The notes beneath the pieces are model-generated. The model saw only the letters and a program-made list of their open reading frames with translations, had not been told where the DNA came from and did not search any database. Below are positions 12,406 to 23,736 of a stretch of 64,000 nucleotides of DNA, one piece after another; position 1 is the stretch's first letter; the number at the start of each line of letters is the position of its first letter. The stretch is from Anoplopoma fimbria. Its lineage: Eukaryota > Chordata > Actinopteri > Perciformes > Anoplopomatidae. Position numbers and translations under genes: made by a program. The stretch spans positions 21,427,421 to 21,491,420 of the forward strand of contig NC_072462.1 in assembly GCF_027596085.1 (NCBI RefSeq), given 5' to 3'.

Positions 12406-13315
12406 CTGGGAGAGACGGAGACAGGATATAAAAAGAAACGTCTCATTATACACATAGAAGGTCCAAGGAAAGGTTTAAGTGAGAAGCAGAAACCTCATAA
12501 GTGCTGGATATTGAACATTAGTACGTTCTTCTAATACTAAAAAGGTATCAACCAAAATAACCAAGTCCCAAGAAGTATCAAAACTGCATCAGTCAAAAAA
12601 CAGCTGCATTCCATCCTTTTTGTATCCAGACCTAGACAAAAAATACTATTTGTATGGAGTTGGCAGTTCAGTGTGCCAAGATTCCACTCAAAGGTTTGAA
12701 AGTATGGCTTTACTACACGCCTGTAGTTTCTGATAAGAAAAATATGGTGGTGGTGGCTGTTTTACGCAACTGAATGCTTCCATTCATGTGTATTCAATGA
12801 AGGGGGGGGTATAAAGTGAAGAACTCTACTGGTATCGTATCGCTACCTGGTTGGAAGACACGTCATACAACTAACTGGAGACTACCCACCATCCATCTTC
12901 AACCAGCCTCCCAATGATCATTCCAATCTGCCCCACCCACTGATCAGCTTCATCATGAGGGAACATAAGCGATCAATAGCTTAATTATCCAGCTTTCTGG
13001 CAGTGATAGAATACATACATTTGGTCTATGTTAACAATGAAGCAGGGTTTAACTTGGTTTTCATCAAGTCTGCATTCCCTTCATCTTTAAAGTGTACATG
13101 TCACTACAGCTAATTAACCCATCATATCTCCTACCTGAGACTACACACATACAAAAAGGAAATATTACAGTGGTGTTGGGTATCTGGCCGGTGACTTCCT
13201 GTCTCTATATTGCTAATAGTAAACCTTAATCCTCCGGGATTCATCTGGGTGTGCAGTGCACTTTAATCTGCATCACATTCATCCGTCCACCAGCAGCTGG
13301 CAGATGGCACAGGAC

Positions 13316-13390
13316 AGGAAGAGAGAAAAGGATGAAAAGGAGGAGGAGAAGGAGGAGGAGGAGGAAGAGGAGGAGGAGAAGGGAGGGCAT
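13316..13390 (+). repeat. Homopurine (GAG/GGA)n tract
   Basis: About 75 bases are nearly pure A/G on the plus strand, mostly gga/gag triplets. The tract lies in the first intron of apba1. Such tracts can adopt triplex DNA, but no function is implied. Confidence 0.8.
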
Positions 13391-15344
13391 AAGTACAAGG
13401 AGGGACATCTCTCTGGTGTCAGATAAGAACTGACAGAGAGAGATGGATAGGGAAGCCATCTGAATAATAAATGCCCTCTGTGAGTGAGAAGCCCAATTTT
13501 GATACTTATTTATATGACAAGGCTATCAGGGTACCCATCAGTTATCACGTGCATCATCGCTTCTGAGGTCAACGCGCTGAGAAAGGACACCAGAACGCAA
13601 TCCTTCTAGATGCTTCAGGAATAATAAACTGGTTCCGGAAAAGGTCACCAATTGGGACAACTACACTGTGTGAAGAAACAAAATGTCGAAAGCTTGTTTA
13701 TGCGTGCTTATATAGCTCATTATTGCTACTCCATATGTCTCACTGATGCTGCTTTCATAAGTTATAAGTTATTTAGCTGACCTCAATGATAAGAAGAATC
13801 CAAATGTGAAACTGTATTCATACAACACATTTCATATTGGATTAAGAGGCAGCAGAAGGTTTACTGATGTGGTTGTCATCTTATATGTGCAGATATATGA
13901 ATTCTGGACTTTTTAAAAACCAAACAAGTGGACAGAGGGAAGACACAGAGGGCAAAGGTTAATGTGGATGCTGTAATCTGAGCACAAACCACAAACTCTA
14001 GGGAGGGAACATGGAGGGACACAGTAGGAGCGAGGGCGGACTCCCAGGGTGGCTGATGTCCCTCTGTGGCAATAGTTGGGTGAATCTGAGAAGGGGAGGG
14101 GGATCACAGATGGCCCTGGCAGCGCGGCAGTGAAACGTAGGGGCCTGTAGAATGGAGCTCTGCACTTCCATCTGTCAGGCGGCAGTGAAAGCTGCGGGTT
14201 GGGGGATTTACTAGCCCATTAACTTGCTGATCTTATACTGACCGACAAGTACACTCTGACAACAACACACGTGTGCTATACGTCTATACACAAGGACTGA
14301 TTGCATCTATTCATTAGCCTTTACCTTTCTCCATAATAAGCCTACAATTAGGGCTTAAAGACAATGCAAAGCAAATATCACTGCAACATTTTGACTGCAT
14401 TTCAGATGCAGCTGAAGAATAATTACTATCACTATTTCACAGAGATCAAGAAATGCCAATAATGTTGTGTTGAGAAATATTTTGGGGGCATTCACTGTTG
14501 ATTTCACTCACCCCCAACAATCAAACAAGATTAGGAAACTACAAAATATGAATCTGGTAAGTTTCATTGCTTGTTTATCAAGAACCATGTCAAATGTAAA
14601 AACAACTGCACCTGAGCTTTTAACTAATATACACCTGTGGTCCCTATAAAACACAAGAGCAAAATATAACAGTGTTTAAAAAAGAATTTTGACAAAAATA
14701 TCCAACAACCTAAAGAATTAAAAATCCTCTGGTGAAACATTTACATGATAATGGACTTGAAATATTTAAATGTTTTATTGGTGCTGTGCTTTTGCAAGAT
14801 GTGAAAATGAGAGTCGGACACGAGGGACCACTGTTGTTGGGCTTCTAGCCCACTTATATTCATGACGCCTCTCATTTCCCTCACTGAAGCCTACTGTTTG
14901 TCTATGTTCCTTCATGTACTGTTACATTACAACAGTAAAGGTTACATTCCTTAAAATAACGACCAAATGCATTACCTAATTGGTATCTTGCCTCATATCA
15001 CACAATTACATTAATTGAGTTTCAATTTTGCCCTTAACCCAGGCCCTCATACTACTCCAACCGTAACATGTAGCCTTTTCTCTGCTTAAAAATCCTAGTC
15101 CCTATAAGTGCTGGAACGATAAATTGATTACATGATGAATCAATTACTCAATCGGCAGAAATTTAAACAACAAATTTGATCATCGTTTTACGTGTTTCAA
15201 GCAAAAGTGGCAAACATTACCTCGGCCTGGCTTCTCAATTTTTAAGGTTTTGCTCCTTTTCTTTGAATAGTGCAACAGTAAACTGATCTTTAGTCTTATT
15301 ATATGAATCATTTATGTCATATACATTGAATGTGTTGTATCTAA

Positions 15345-15685
15345 GAACTGTTATGCTGCTCATTCTGTACACATGACATCTATTGCATTCTGTCCATCCT
15401 GGAGAAGGATCCCTCCTCTGTCGTTCTCCCAGAGGTTTCTTCCTTTTTTCTCCCTGTTAAAGGGGTTTTTAGGGGAGTTGTTCCTGTGAATGTGAGGGAA
15501 GGACAGAGGATGTGAGGGTGTAAGGACAGAGGATGTGAGAAGGACAGAGGATGTGAGGGTGTAAGGACAGAGGATGTGAGGGTGTAAGGACAGAGGATGT
15601 CATGTGCACAGATTGTAAAGCCCTCTGAGGCAAATTTGTAATTTGTGATTCTGGGCTATACAAAATAAACTGAATTGAATTGAAT
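15345..15685 (+). repeat. Fish interspersed repeat with internal minisatellite
   Basis: The segment from tgctgctcattctgtacac through tctgtccatcctggagaagg, ctccctgttaaaggggttttt and aagccctctgaggcaaattt to a (tgaat)n tail is a repeat I recall as abundant in fish genomes; it looks like a retroelement 3' end. Inside it, 15491-15600 carries about five copies of a gtgag(ggtgta)aggacagaggat unit that normally appears once, so the element has acquired a local tandem expansion. It lies in apba1 intron 1. Confidence 0.65.
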
Positions 15686-15897
15686 CTTTGGGTCAAACAA
15701 AACAAAGTCATTTGAAGACATCCCCATGGGCTCTGCATATCGTGATTGGCATTTTTACATTTCCTGACATTTCCAAATGGTTGATCTATAATATAAATGG
15801 CAGATTGGCCAATAATGAGAATAACCGTCATGAGCTGCAACCGTCCTCACTTTGAAGGACTCTCCTTATCTTTCTATTCTTGCCAGCATGATTCATC

Positions 15898-15900
<3 letters not shown>

Positions 15901-15976
<76 letters not shown>
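15901..15976 (+). repeat. (AC)38 microsatellite
   Basis: An uninterrupted AC dinucleotide run of about 76 bases lies in apba1 intron 1. Confidence 0.97.
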
Positions 15977-15978
<2 letters not shown>

Positions 15979-16512
15979 ATTCAGCAAGCATATGTTCCAT
16001 GTTGGGACGCATCAATAGTCACATTACTTACATTGTGTTTACATGTAGGCTGTGCCATTGCTCCAGAGGGAGAAAAGATTAATCCATGAACAAGTGCCAA
16101 ATTGGCAAGTGCTTTTATTTTGAAGGCTTACTGGCTTCTTAAATCCCCTCCCACGGCCTTGAACGATTTTATTATGTTAAAAGGGCAAAAACCTTCATTC
16201 TGGGATTGGTGCTTATTATCTGTTATTATCAGCCTTATTGGGTACAATGCATACATGATATTACACGTTATTCTGGGTATGAAGCAGGTATGTCCTGGGA
16301 AACACATACACATCTCCCCTCACTGTATCCCAATGCCTGACATCTATTTGATATAAAAAAAAAAAAAAAAAAAAAGTGCAGTACTGTCACCTGTCTTAAA
16401 TGCCTCCTGAAGGTCCAGATTAAATCTCCGCAGGTGTCGGATCCTCCATCAGCAATAAAAAATAAAAAATGAACCTGATCACATTCTCCATCCCCACAAT
16501 AGACGCACTTAC

Positions 16513-16640
16513 CTGCATGAGGAGGAGGACAGGCCCGGGTCCGGCTGCTGCAGCACACATCGCCCATGTATCTCGGCTCGGTTTGGCTCGGTTTGCCTCT
16601 CCAGACAACCTGCTCGGATTAAAGCGAGCTGCTCAGCCCC
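16513..16640 (-). other. apba1: Probable non-coding first exon / promoter region of apba1
   Basis: On the minus strand a strong donor (TGCAG|GTAAGTGCG) ends an exon at 16513. The 130 bases upstream are GC-rich compared with the AT-rich surroundings and contain CpGs and repeated gctcggttt motifs (seen on the plus strand). This fits the 5'UTR exon and promoter expected a few kilobases upstream of the large apba1 coding exon. The left boundary is supported by the donor; the 5' boundary is a guess, as no TATA box or transcript evidence is available. The AC microsatellite and ATAAG repeats lie close on either side. Confidence 0.45.
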
Positions 16641-16778
16641 TCCTCCTGCAGCGTGACATCAGAGGATTAGTGATGCACAAAGCGCCTTTACAGAAACACG
16701 ACTGGTGCCTCTGGTGCAGAAACAACCAGAGCCTCATCCCTCCTCCAGACCAGCCGCAGAGAGCCGCTGTCCTCCTGC

Positions 16779-17117
16779 TTATAAGATAAGATAAGATAAG
16801 ATAAGATAAGATAAGATAAGATAAGATAAGATAAGAGGTTGCACAACCAACTCTGCTCCCAGCAGACCACATGACCACATGACAATAACAATAATAACAT
16901 AATAACATGACAATAGAAACCTGTGCAATACATTGCACATTGCACTGTGCAATAATGGTTAGAATTTAGTTATTTTTTATTTTCATTTTTTTTATTTTAT
17001 TTATTTTTTTTATTTTATTTTTATTTTTTTTTTTTATTTTTTTATTTTATTTAGCTTGTCTTGTCTTTTTATTTTTAGCTTGTCTTGTCTTGTCTTATCT
17101 TATATGTCTTATCTTAT
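16779..17117 (-). repeat. (ATAAG)n-tailed interspersed element, copy A (truncated)
   Basis: The copy starts with about ten ATAAG units, then shares with other copies in this window the blocks cacaaccaactctgctccca, gcagaccacatgac, and aatacattgcacattgcac. An AT-rich tail with tagcttgtcttg follows. It is in reverse orientation relative to the copy at 44548 and abuts copy B in tandem. The element family is not named here; it is not coding. Confidence 0.75.
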
Positions 17118-17645
17118 AAGATAAGATAAGATAAGATAAGATAAGATAACTGCAGGTCCTTCCTTCCTGCTGCTGTCAGGCTGCACAACCAACTCTGCTC
17201 CCAGCAGACCACATGACACATGACAATAACAATAATAACATAATAACACAATGACAATAGAAACCTGTGCAATACATTGCACATTGCACTGTGCAATAAT
17301 GGTTAGAAAGGTTAAAAGTAGTTGAAATAGTTGTTGTTTTTTATGTCTCTGTCTGTAAATATAGTATTTCAGTTATTGTTGTTTTTTCAACTGTTTTTTT
17401 TATTGCTTATTTATAATACTTGTTTTATTTTATTTTTATTTTTTATTTTATTTATTTTTTTCATTTTATTTTTTATTTATAATATTTTTTTATTTTTATT
17501 TTTTATTTATTTTTTATTTTTAGCTTGTCTTCTTCTGCTATGTCTCTTGTGTGCACTTTACTCTTATCTTATCTTATAAAATAAGTAATGCAAATTTCCC
17601 CAGCTGCGGGACTAATAAAGCAGATTATCTTATCTTATCTTATCT
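17118..17645 (-). repeat. (ATAAG)n-tailed interspersed element, copy B
   Basis: A nearly complete reverse-orientation copy. After ATAAG units come ctgcaggtccttccttcctgc, ctctgctcccagcagaccac, ttgcacattgcactgtgcaa, a long AT-rich stretch, cttgtcttcttctgctatgt, and finally ccccagctgcgggactaata with (TTATC)n. It meets copy C head-on at about 17645, forming a large inverted repeat. Confidence 0.8.
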
Positions 17646-18060
17646 AAGACATAGTAGAAGAAGACAAGCTAAAAATAAAAAATAAAAATAAAATAAAACA
17701 AGTATTATAAATAAGCAATAAAAAAAAACAGTAGAAAAAACAACAATAACTGAAATATTATATTTACAGACAGAGAAAAAAAAACAACAACTATTTTTAA
17801 CTTTTTAAACTATTATTGCACAGTGTAATGTGTAATGTATTGCACAGGTTTTTATTGTCATGTTATTATTGTCATGTGGTCATGTGGTCTGCTGGGAGCA
17901 GAGCTGGTTGTGCAGCCTGACAGCAGCAGGAAGGAAGGACCTGCGGTACCTCTCCTTCACACACCTTTATGTTGCCGATGGTGTCGCTGTTATCTGCCTG
18001 TGGGAACTCCTGGTGTGGTCACTAATGAAACACCTTGAATGAGCTGGACAGGTGGAGAAA
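17646..18060 (+). repeat. (ATAAG)n-tailed interspersed element, copy C (inverted relative to B)
   Basis: A forward-orientation copy beginning gacatagtagaagaagacaa and running through aaacaacaataactgaaata, ttgcacaggttttt and ctgctgggagcagagctgg to cctgcggtacctctccttca. It shares these blocks in opposite orientation with copy B, so 17150-18000 can fold back on itself over several hundred bases. Confidence 0.8.
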
Positions 18061-18108
18061 GTGGTGTCGCTCTAGATCTTAATAGTCATGGTTTTCACAT
18101 GTACTAGT

Positions 18109-18490
18109 ACATTACATTACATTACATTACAGTCATTTAGCAGACGCTTTTATCCAAAGCGACTTACAGGAAGTGTATTCAACATAGGTATTCAAGAGAA
18201 CTACTAGTCACCAGAAGTCATAAGTGCATCTCCTTTCTTAAACAAGCATCTCAAAGCATAAACCAGAGCAAAAGTATAGTGCAGAGGCAGATTACTACGA
18301 AAACAATAATTGCAACAGACTAATACGAATATAGTAAGTGCTACAAACTACTACGAATAGGATAAGTGCAGTAAACAAATACAATAAGTGCAGCAACTCA
18401 ATAAGTAAGTGCAACAACTAATACGAGTGCAATAAGTGCTACGAGGAAGGCTCAGGGTAGTACTTCATGAAGAGGTGAGTTTTATAGTAG
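18109..18490 (+). repeat. (ATTAC)n-tailed fish interspersed repeat
   Basis: A run of ATTAC units leads into agtcatttagcagacgcttt and atccaaagcgacttacagga. This is a junction I recognise as highly repeated in fish genomes. Internally there are degenerate acgaatatagtaagtgc-like subrepeats. It lies between the presumed apba1 promoter and mamdc2. Confidence 0.75.
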
Positions 18491-21400
18491 CCTGCCTAAC
18501 GTAAACGAAACATTACAGAAGAACACAGGTTGTCATATGACACTCCCCCCCCAAAAAAAACTCTCTGGGTGAAACACATAATAATATTCCATCTGCTGCA
18601 AAACGCAAAATAATAAAGTGACCAGTGGCAAGAGCAACACCTGCAATCAGGCTCGATCCTTCCATGCAGGGAAAAGCAGCATTTGAGTTTCATTAGTGAA
18701 ATTACATTGAGGGTCTTAAGCTTGTCATTAATGAGAAATGTGTCAATTTAATTATTCAGGTTCAGGAATTTATTATGAGGTTGCTCATTTATTTTTAACA
18801 ATATCTTTTTATTGGCATTTTTATTGCTTAATTTGCCATTCTATTTATAATTTAGGCCTTTTTCATAGAAACCATTTGAGCTTACTGGAACACTTGAATA
18901 AAACATCTAATTAGAAACACTTGTGCATTTCCTAGTAAAACATGAAAAGGTTTCATGCTAAATGCTTGCTGAGAAAAAAGCCTTTGGATGTCTTCCTATC
19001 AGCCATATCACCTGAATGTAATACACATGTTCCAATAAAGATTGGGGAGAAATAGCCATTAAACACTTGAAACGATGAAAATTATATTAATATACATAAA
19101 TTAACTTGATAGATGAGTATGGAGTAACGTCAGGCTACCGTCTTTGTTCGGCTCAAAAGAAGAGTTGCAACTTGGGAAACAAACATCTTTATTGTGCAGT
19201 TGTCATGTTAATATTTTTCTATATAGCAGTAGCACAGCTTTTCCTTGAGTTCACCAGACAGTCATTATCTTCAACTGGCACTCAATGCATGTTTGTGGTC
19301 ACTTCAACTTTAAATGTATTAAAAGACAGAAGGTGACACATTCAATTACTGATTACAAATGTCAAACAGTTTTTACATTCCCTCATTTATTTTATTTCAT
19401 TACATGAACTGAATGTGTTTGTTCTTATCCAACACATTGGTACTAATCTTAATCATCTCTTAATTTGAAATTTTAAGTATTTCAATAAAATCAAATATTT
19501 CCAAATTAAAATGCAAATTCTTGAAGCAAGGTTGTCCCTTTTTTGTACAAATCGTACAAACCTTTTTTATTCCAGGCCTGTTGGTCTTGTTGTTAGTCTG
19601 ACTTGCCTGACAGGAAATATACTAACTAATCATGGTTGATTTACAATGTACAGAGCGTGTACAGTGTGAAGCCGGGGGCGGCTCCTGGGCACGTTTCAGT
19701 GTCACTCAGGGCCTGGTAAAGCGGATCAATAGGACCTGTGTATATATATTGTTGAGCCCCTATAACGCATTCTTACCTAAGTCACGTGTGCCCTTCCGCC
19801 GGAGCAGTCGTTTCCATGACAACAATATGTGAAGGAGGATGCCGAGGGTGTGGAGAAGTAACCATGGCATCCAACTGTAATCGCTATCTTTGCAGCCACG
19901 CATCTTTGATCCCACACGAACTGCCTGCACGTTTTGTGTAAATTACAGGCTGTGAACTTTTGACTGAGCGAATCAAAAAGCTCCAAAATTTAGAGCACAA
20001 CATGCAGAATCAGGTCGTCAGGTCATCAGACCGTGTCTGAGGTCGCATCACACAGCCTATATTCCGTGCTCTGAGTCAAATTCACTGGTGGTCTATTTCC
20101 AGAGACGACATCAATAATTTGTGGCCCTCTCTGCATACATGGATGACTGTATACTGTACGTGTCTTGTTGTTAGTTATATAGCACGCAGTGAGCCCAGAC
20201 TGAACCCATTACTGGAATTAATGCACATTAATGTTTCATCGCCATCCATTACAGAGTTATCTCCTATCACGCAGAAAGCCCATGGCCTCTCAAAATGCAC
20301 ACTGCAGGTTCCAATGTTTTCATTGCCTGAGACAGTCTGTGTTTTCAGTCGGACTGCAGGTGGCACTCTTCAGCAGGATGACTTGCGGCCTAGTATCCCT
20401 CCATTCTTATCATTTATCTTTATTTATCTAGGGAAGGTTCACTGAGAGCAATTTTCTTTACAGGAACACCCTGTGCACATTAACAGTTACACAGTATTAT
20501 CTGGGGAGCAGTTTGGGCTATTTCTGGAAGGGTAAAGTTTTGTTTCTGGTCACACGCCTGCTTCTCTAACCTTTGGGCCACCACTGACTTTTACAGTTAA
20601 TCAATCAAATTGACTTTTATAATCATCAATTAATGATAGGCTAATCATTCACAAATTATCCATGTGCTATTCATTAACAAATCATTTTTAAATGACCAGT
20701 ACATCATTTGATTCAACATTAATTGAGTCCTTGCAAGCAAGATAGCTAATTTTGCCATCATTTGTAAATAATTTGCCTCAAAAGACATAGGGTCAAATAT
20801 TTGTAATGTTTTAGCTTTTGGCATGATGGCTGTATGGGGTCCTCGGGACAAAAAAGTTTGAAAATAATCAGATCTATTCTTGTTTTAAAATACATTTTAT
20901 GTTATTATCAACTTGTACAAATGTGTTTAAAAGTATATGGTTGGCCATTGTCTTTTTTCCAGTTTTAATGGAGTCACATGAAGATGATGTATGGTTCCAA
21001 AAGAATCACAATATATCTGATACATAATCAAGAGCCATCAGAGCCATTAATGGGGCGGCTGTCGCTCTGACCTGTTGATTGACAAAGACTTTTGATGAAA
21101 AGGGACATCCTGAAATTAAGTGGTCATCAATAAAAAAGGCATTGTGAAATAAAAATGAAAAAGGAGGTGAAATAGTGTTTCATCCTATTGAGCTGAGATT
21201 TACAACAGTATCTTATCAATTCTCAATGCCATGGTTAGATTATTGATTTGTTCTGCAAAAACAGATTTCTTCACAAAGAAATCTCAGTTTAAAACATGAG
21301 GTGGTGGTCCCAGAGGAAGAGCAGAGGGCCAGAGGGGATGTAGCCTGCTGAGCCCTTTGGCAGCCAATCACATACTGAGGATAACATGTCATAACTGTGT

Positions 21401-23400
21401 CATGCAAACAATAACCTCAGCATGAACTGCATATTACACATTCTGGCACCTTTCGGTTATTTATTGAAGCTTTATCTTGCTGCTTCACAAACACGGACAG
21501 CCAGGATATCAAACAGATGAGTGACGAAAATTCAAACCAGTTGAAAACATAAATCATCTTTGGATCTGAATGGACACAATCCTTTGAAGTCAATCTTCTC
21601 TCTGTTCACTGAACAAAACAACATGTACTACTTCAATTTGCACATGAGTCATCCTCATTAACTCACTGATAACCAAAAGTGAGTGGAGAGTAATACAAGA
21701 CTGTGGAAAGGAAGAAAAAGATTGGCTCAGAGAAAGCTGGTCCAACAGATGGATCGCAAATGTTGATGAAAGCGCTCCCTCTAAAGAAAAAAATAGGACA
21801 AAGTCTGGTCTCCTGTATTCCAGCATTGTACATTCTAGTCTCCTCTACCTCTCAAATCCTTTCCCTTCTGCAATGACACTAAAATTCACGTGTCCAGAAT
21901 TATTATGAAATACATTTTTCTATTCATTGATAATTAAAAAACTACATTTTTTGCACATGGACAGAGAGAGTGAACCAGTCCTGTTCCCACATTTTGCAAC
22001 AATTGTTGGTCTTTGTCAAGGTGGCACGCAAATTGCCACATGGTTCATTTGTATTATAATTATATTGCAGTAAAATGCATGGGAATGTCTGCAGACTTTG
22101 GTTGGTTGTACATGTGGGATTAAGGCAGAATTAAGTAATATTCACATTCACAAATACAGAATGCCTGCACTCTTTTTTAAGCTGAAGCCAGGAGAAATAT
22201 TTTAGATGGTTGCAAAATGTTTTGACTCTCTGCAGGTTTGTAAAACACAGCTTAGATCATTTGTGTATTCAGACCTCTCCTTAAAAGGTGAAGCACAATC
22301 ATACCACTTCCACACAGGGTCTTAAAGACATGTTGCATGAAATTCCACATAAGATTCATACACATGATTGTTGAACATGTCATTTGAAAACAATGCTGCT
22401 ACTGTAAAACAATCTCAGTGCTTCAGGGGTAGGATTTTCACAAGATATTGGAGCCTGGTTGCAGTGATTTACTGAGACTGCATTCCGGGTTCATCCCAAA
22501 ATTGTTGGATGGGTTTGAGGTCAGGGCTCTGCTCACTTCTTCCACACTAAACTGGGAAGAACATTTTTTTATTCACCTGGCTTTTGGCCAATGTCAAGCA
22601 GAAACAGAAAAGGATCTTCCATAAACTATTGCCACAAAGTTGAAAGCGAGCTATTGTCTGAAATGTCATAGTATGCTGTCGCCTTAAGATTTCACTTCAT
22701 TGGAACAAAGAGCCTAGCCAAAATTGGACTGGCCTGAGGCTCAGGCTCAGGATCTAGCTGTTTGGCGACACCTGAAAGCTACTTGATATCCTTCTGGATC
22801 CATCTATTTTAATGTATGTTCACATTCTTTGTATGGTATTGTCATATGGATTGTCTATATTGTAATCTTATCATGTTGATTTATTCTGCAAAAGACATCA
22901 ACCTCAAACCTAAACGACAAACTTTGGTTTAACTTTTGTCACGGTTTAGTTAAGTTTAGGCAACTAAAACTACTGGACAGGGAGATGAATGAGTAGCATT
23001 TACCTTCTGTTATGCCATAACTGAGGTGCCCTTGAGCAAGGCACTTGCAACCAACCCCTAACTCTGCAGTGGGGCTGGTTAGTGGCCAACAAATCAGATT
23101 ATCACTGAAAAACAGTGTTGATTGTTATCTCACAATTGTATCGCTTTTTTAAAAATAAATTCAGCAATGACGGTGTATTCTAGTTCACAGCTTTCACTCA
23201 TTATCCTATGCTACTCATCCTTCTACACAACAATCTACTATTTCAGAGCTGAAAAAGAATAAATTCTTAAGGACAAAATTATGTATTTCTGTTTAGGATA
23301 CTTCCTGCCTTTAACAAAAAAAAATCCCTCTTTCATTACTCCAATAATCTCCCACTTCTTTTTGCTAACCAGCCACCCCTTCTCTCCTTTTTTTCCCCCA
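18491..23400. other. Intergenic region between apba1 and mamdc2
   Basis: About 5 kb contains no exon that I could support on either strand; ORFs are short, scattered and lack recognisable domains. Weak repeat-like pieces are seen at 20395-20530 (tttatttatctagggaaggt, related to a common fish retroelement tail) and at 22985-23105 (gaggtgcccttgagcaaggc). The rest is AT-rich unassigned sequence that could include mamdc2 enhancers or an upstream non-coding exon. Confidence 0.5.
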
Positions 23401-23736
23401 CCCTCCCTTTTTTCTCTTTCCCACTGCTCCCTCCCTTGCTTCCCACCAGGTCATCACTCACCTCCTTTCTCCTCCTTCTCCTCTCCATGTAAGTCCCCTC
23501 TCTCCTCCTCCTCCCTGCTCTGTTGTCCAGACACACAAACTTCCCAGCGGAGCGTCTGCAGTGTGCTGCCGGTCTGTGAGCTGGAGAGACACTCAGACAA
23601 CACACACCAGAGGAATCTTCAAAAACAAACTTTTCCTGCAACTTTTTGTATTTTTTCCGACTGTGGAGGCAAACAGAACTACTTTTTATTTTTCTTATTT
23701 CCTCTGAGGGTCAATTTATTTCCAGAGAGAGCTGCA

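Noticed and set aside
15491..15600. CRISPR-like array
   Set aside because: Units are directly adjacent with no unique spacers and lie inside a eukaryotic interspersed repeat.
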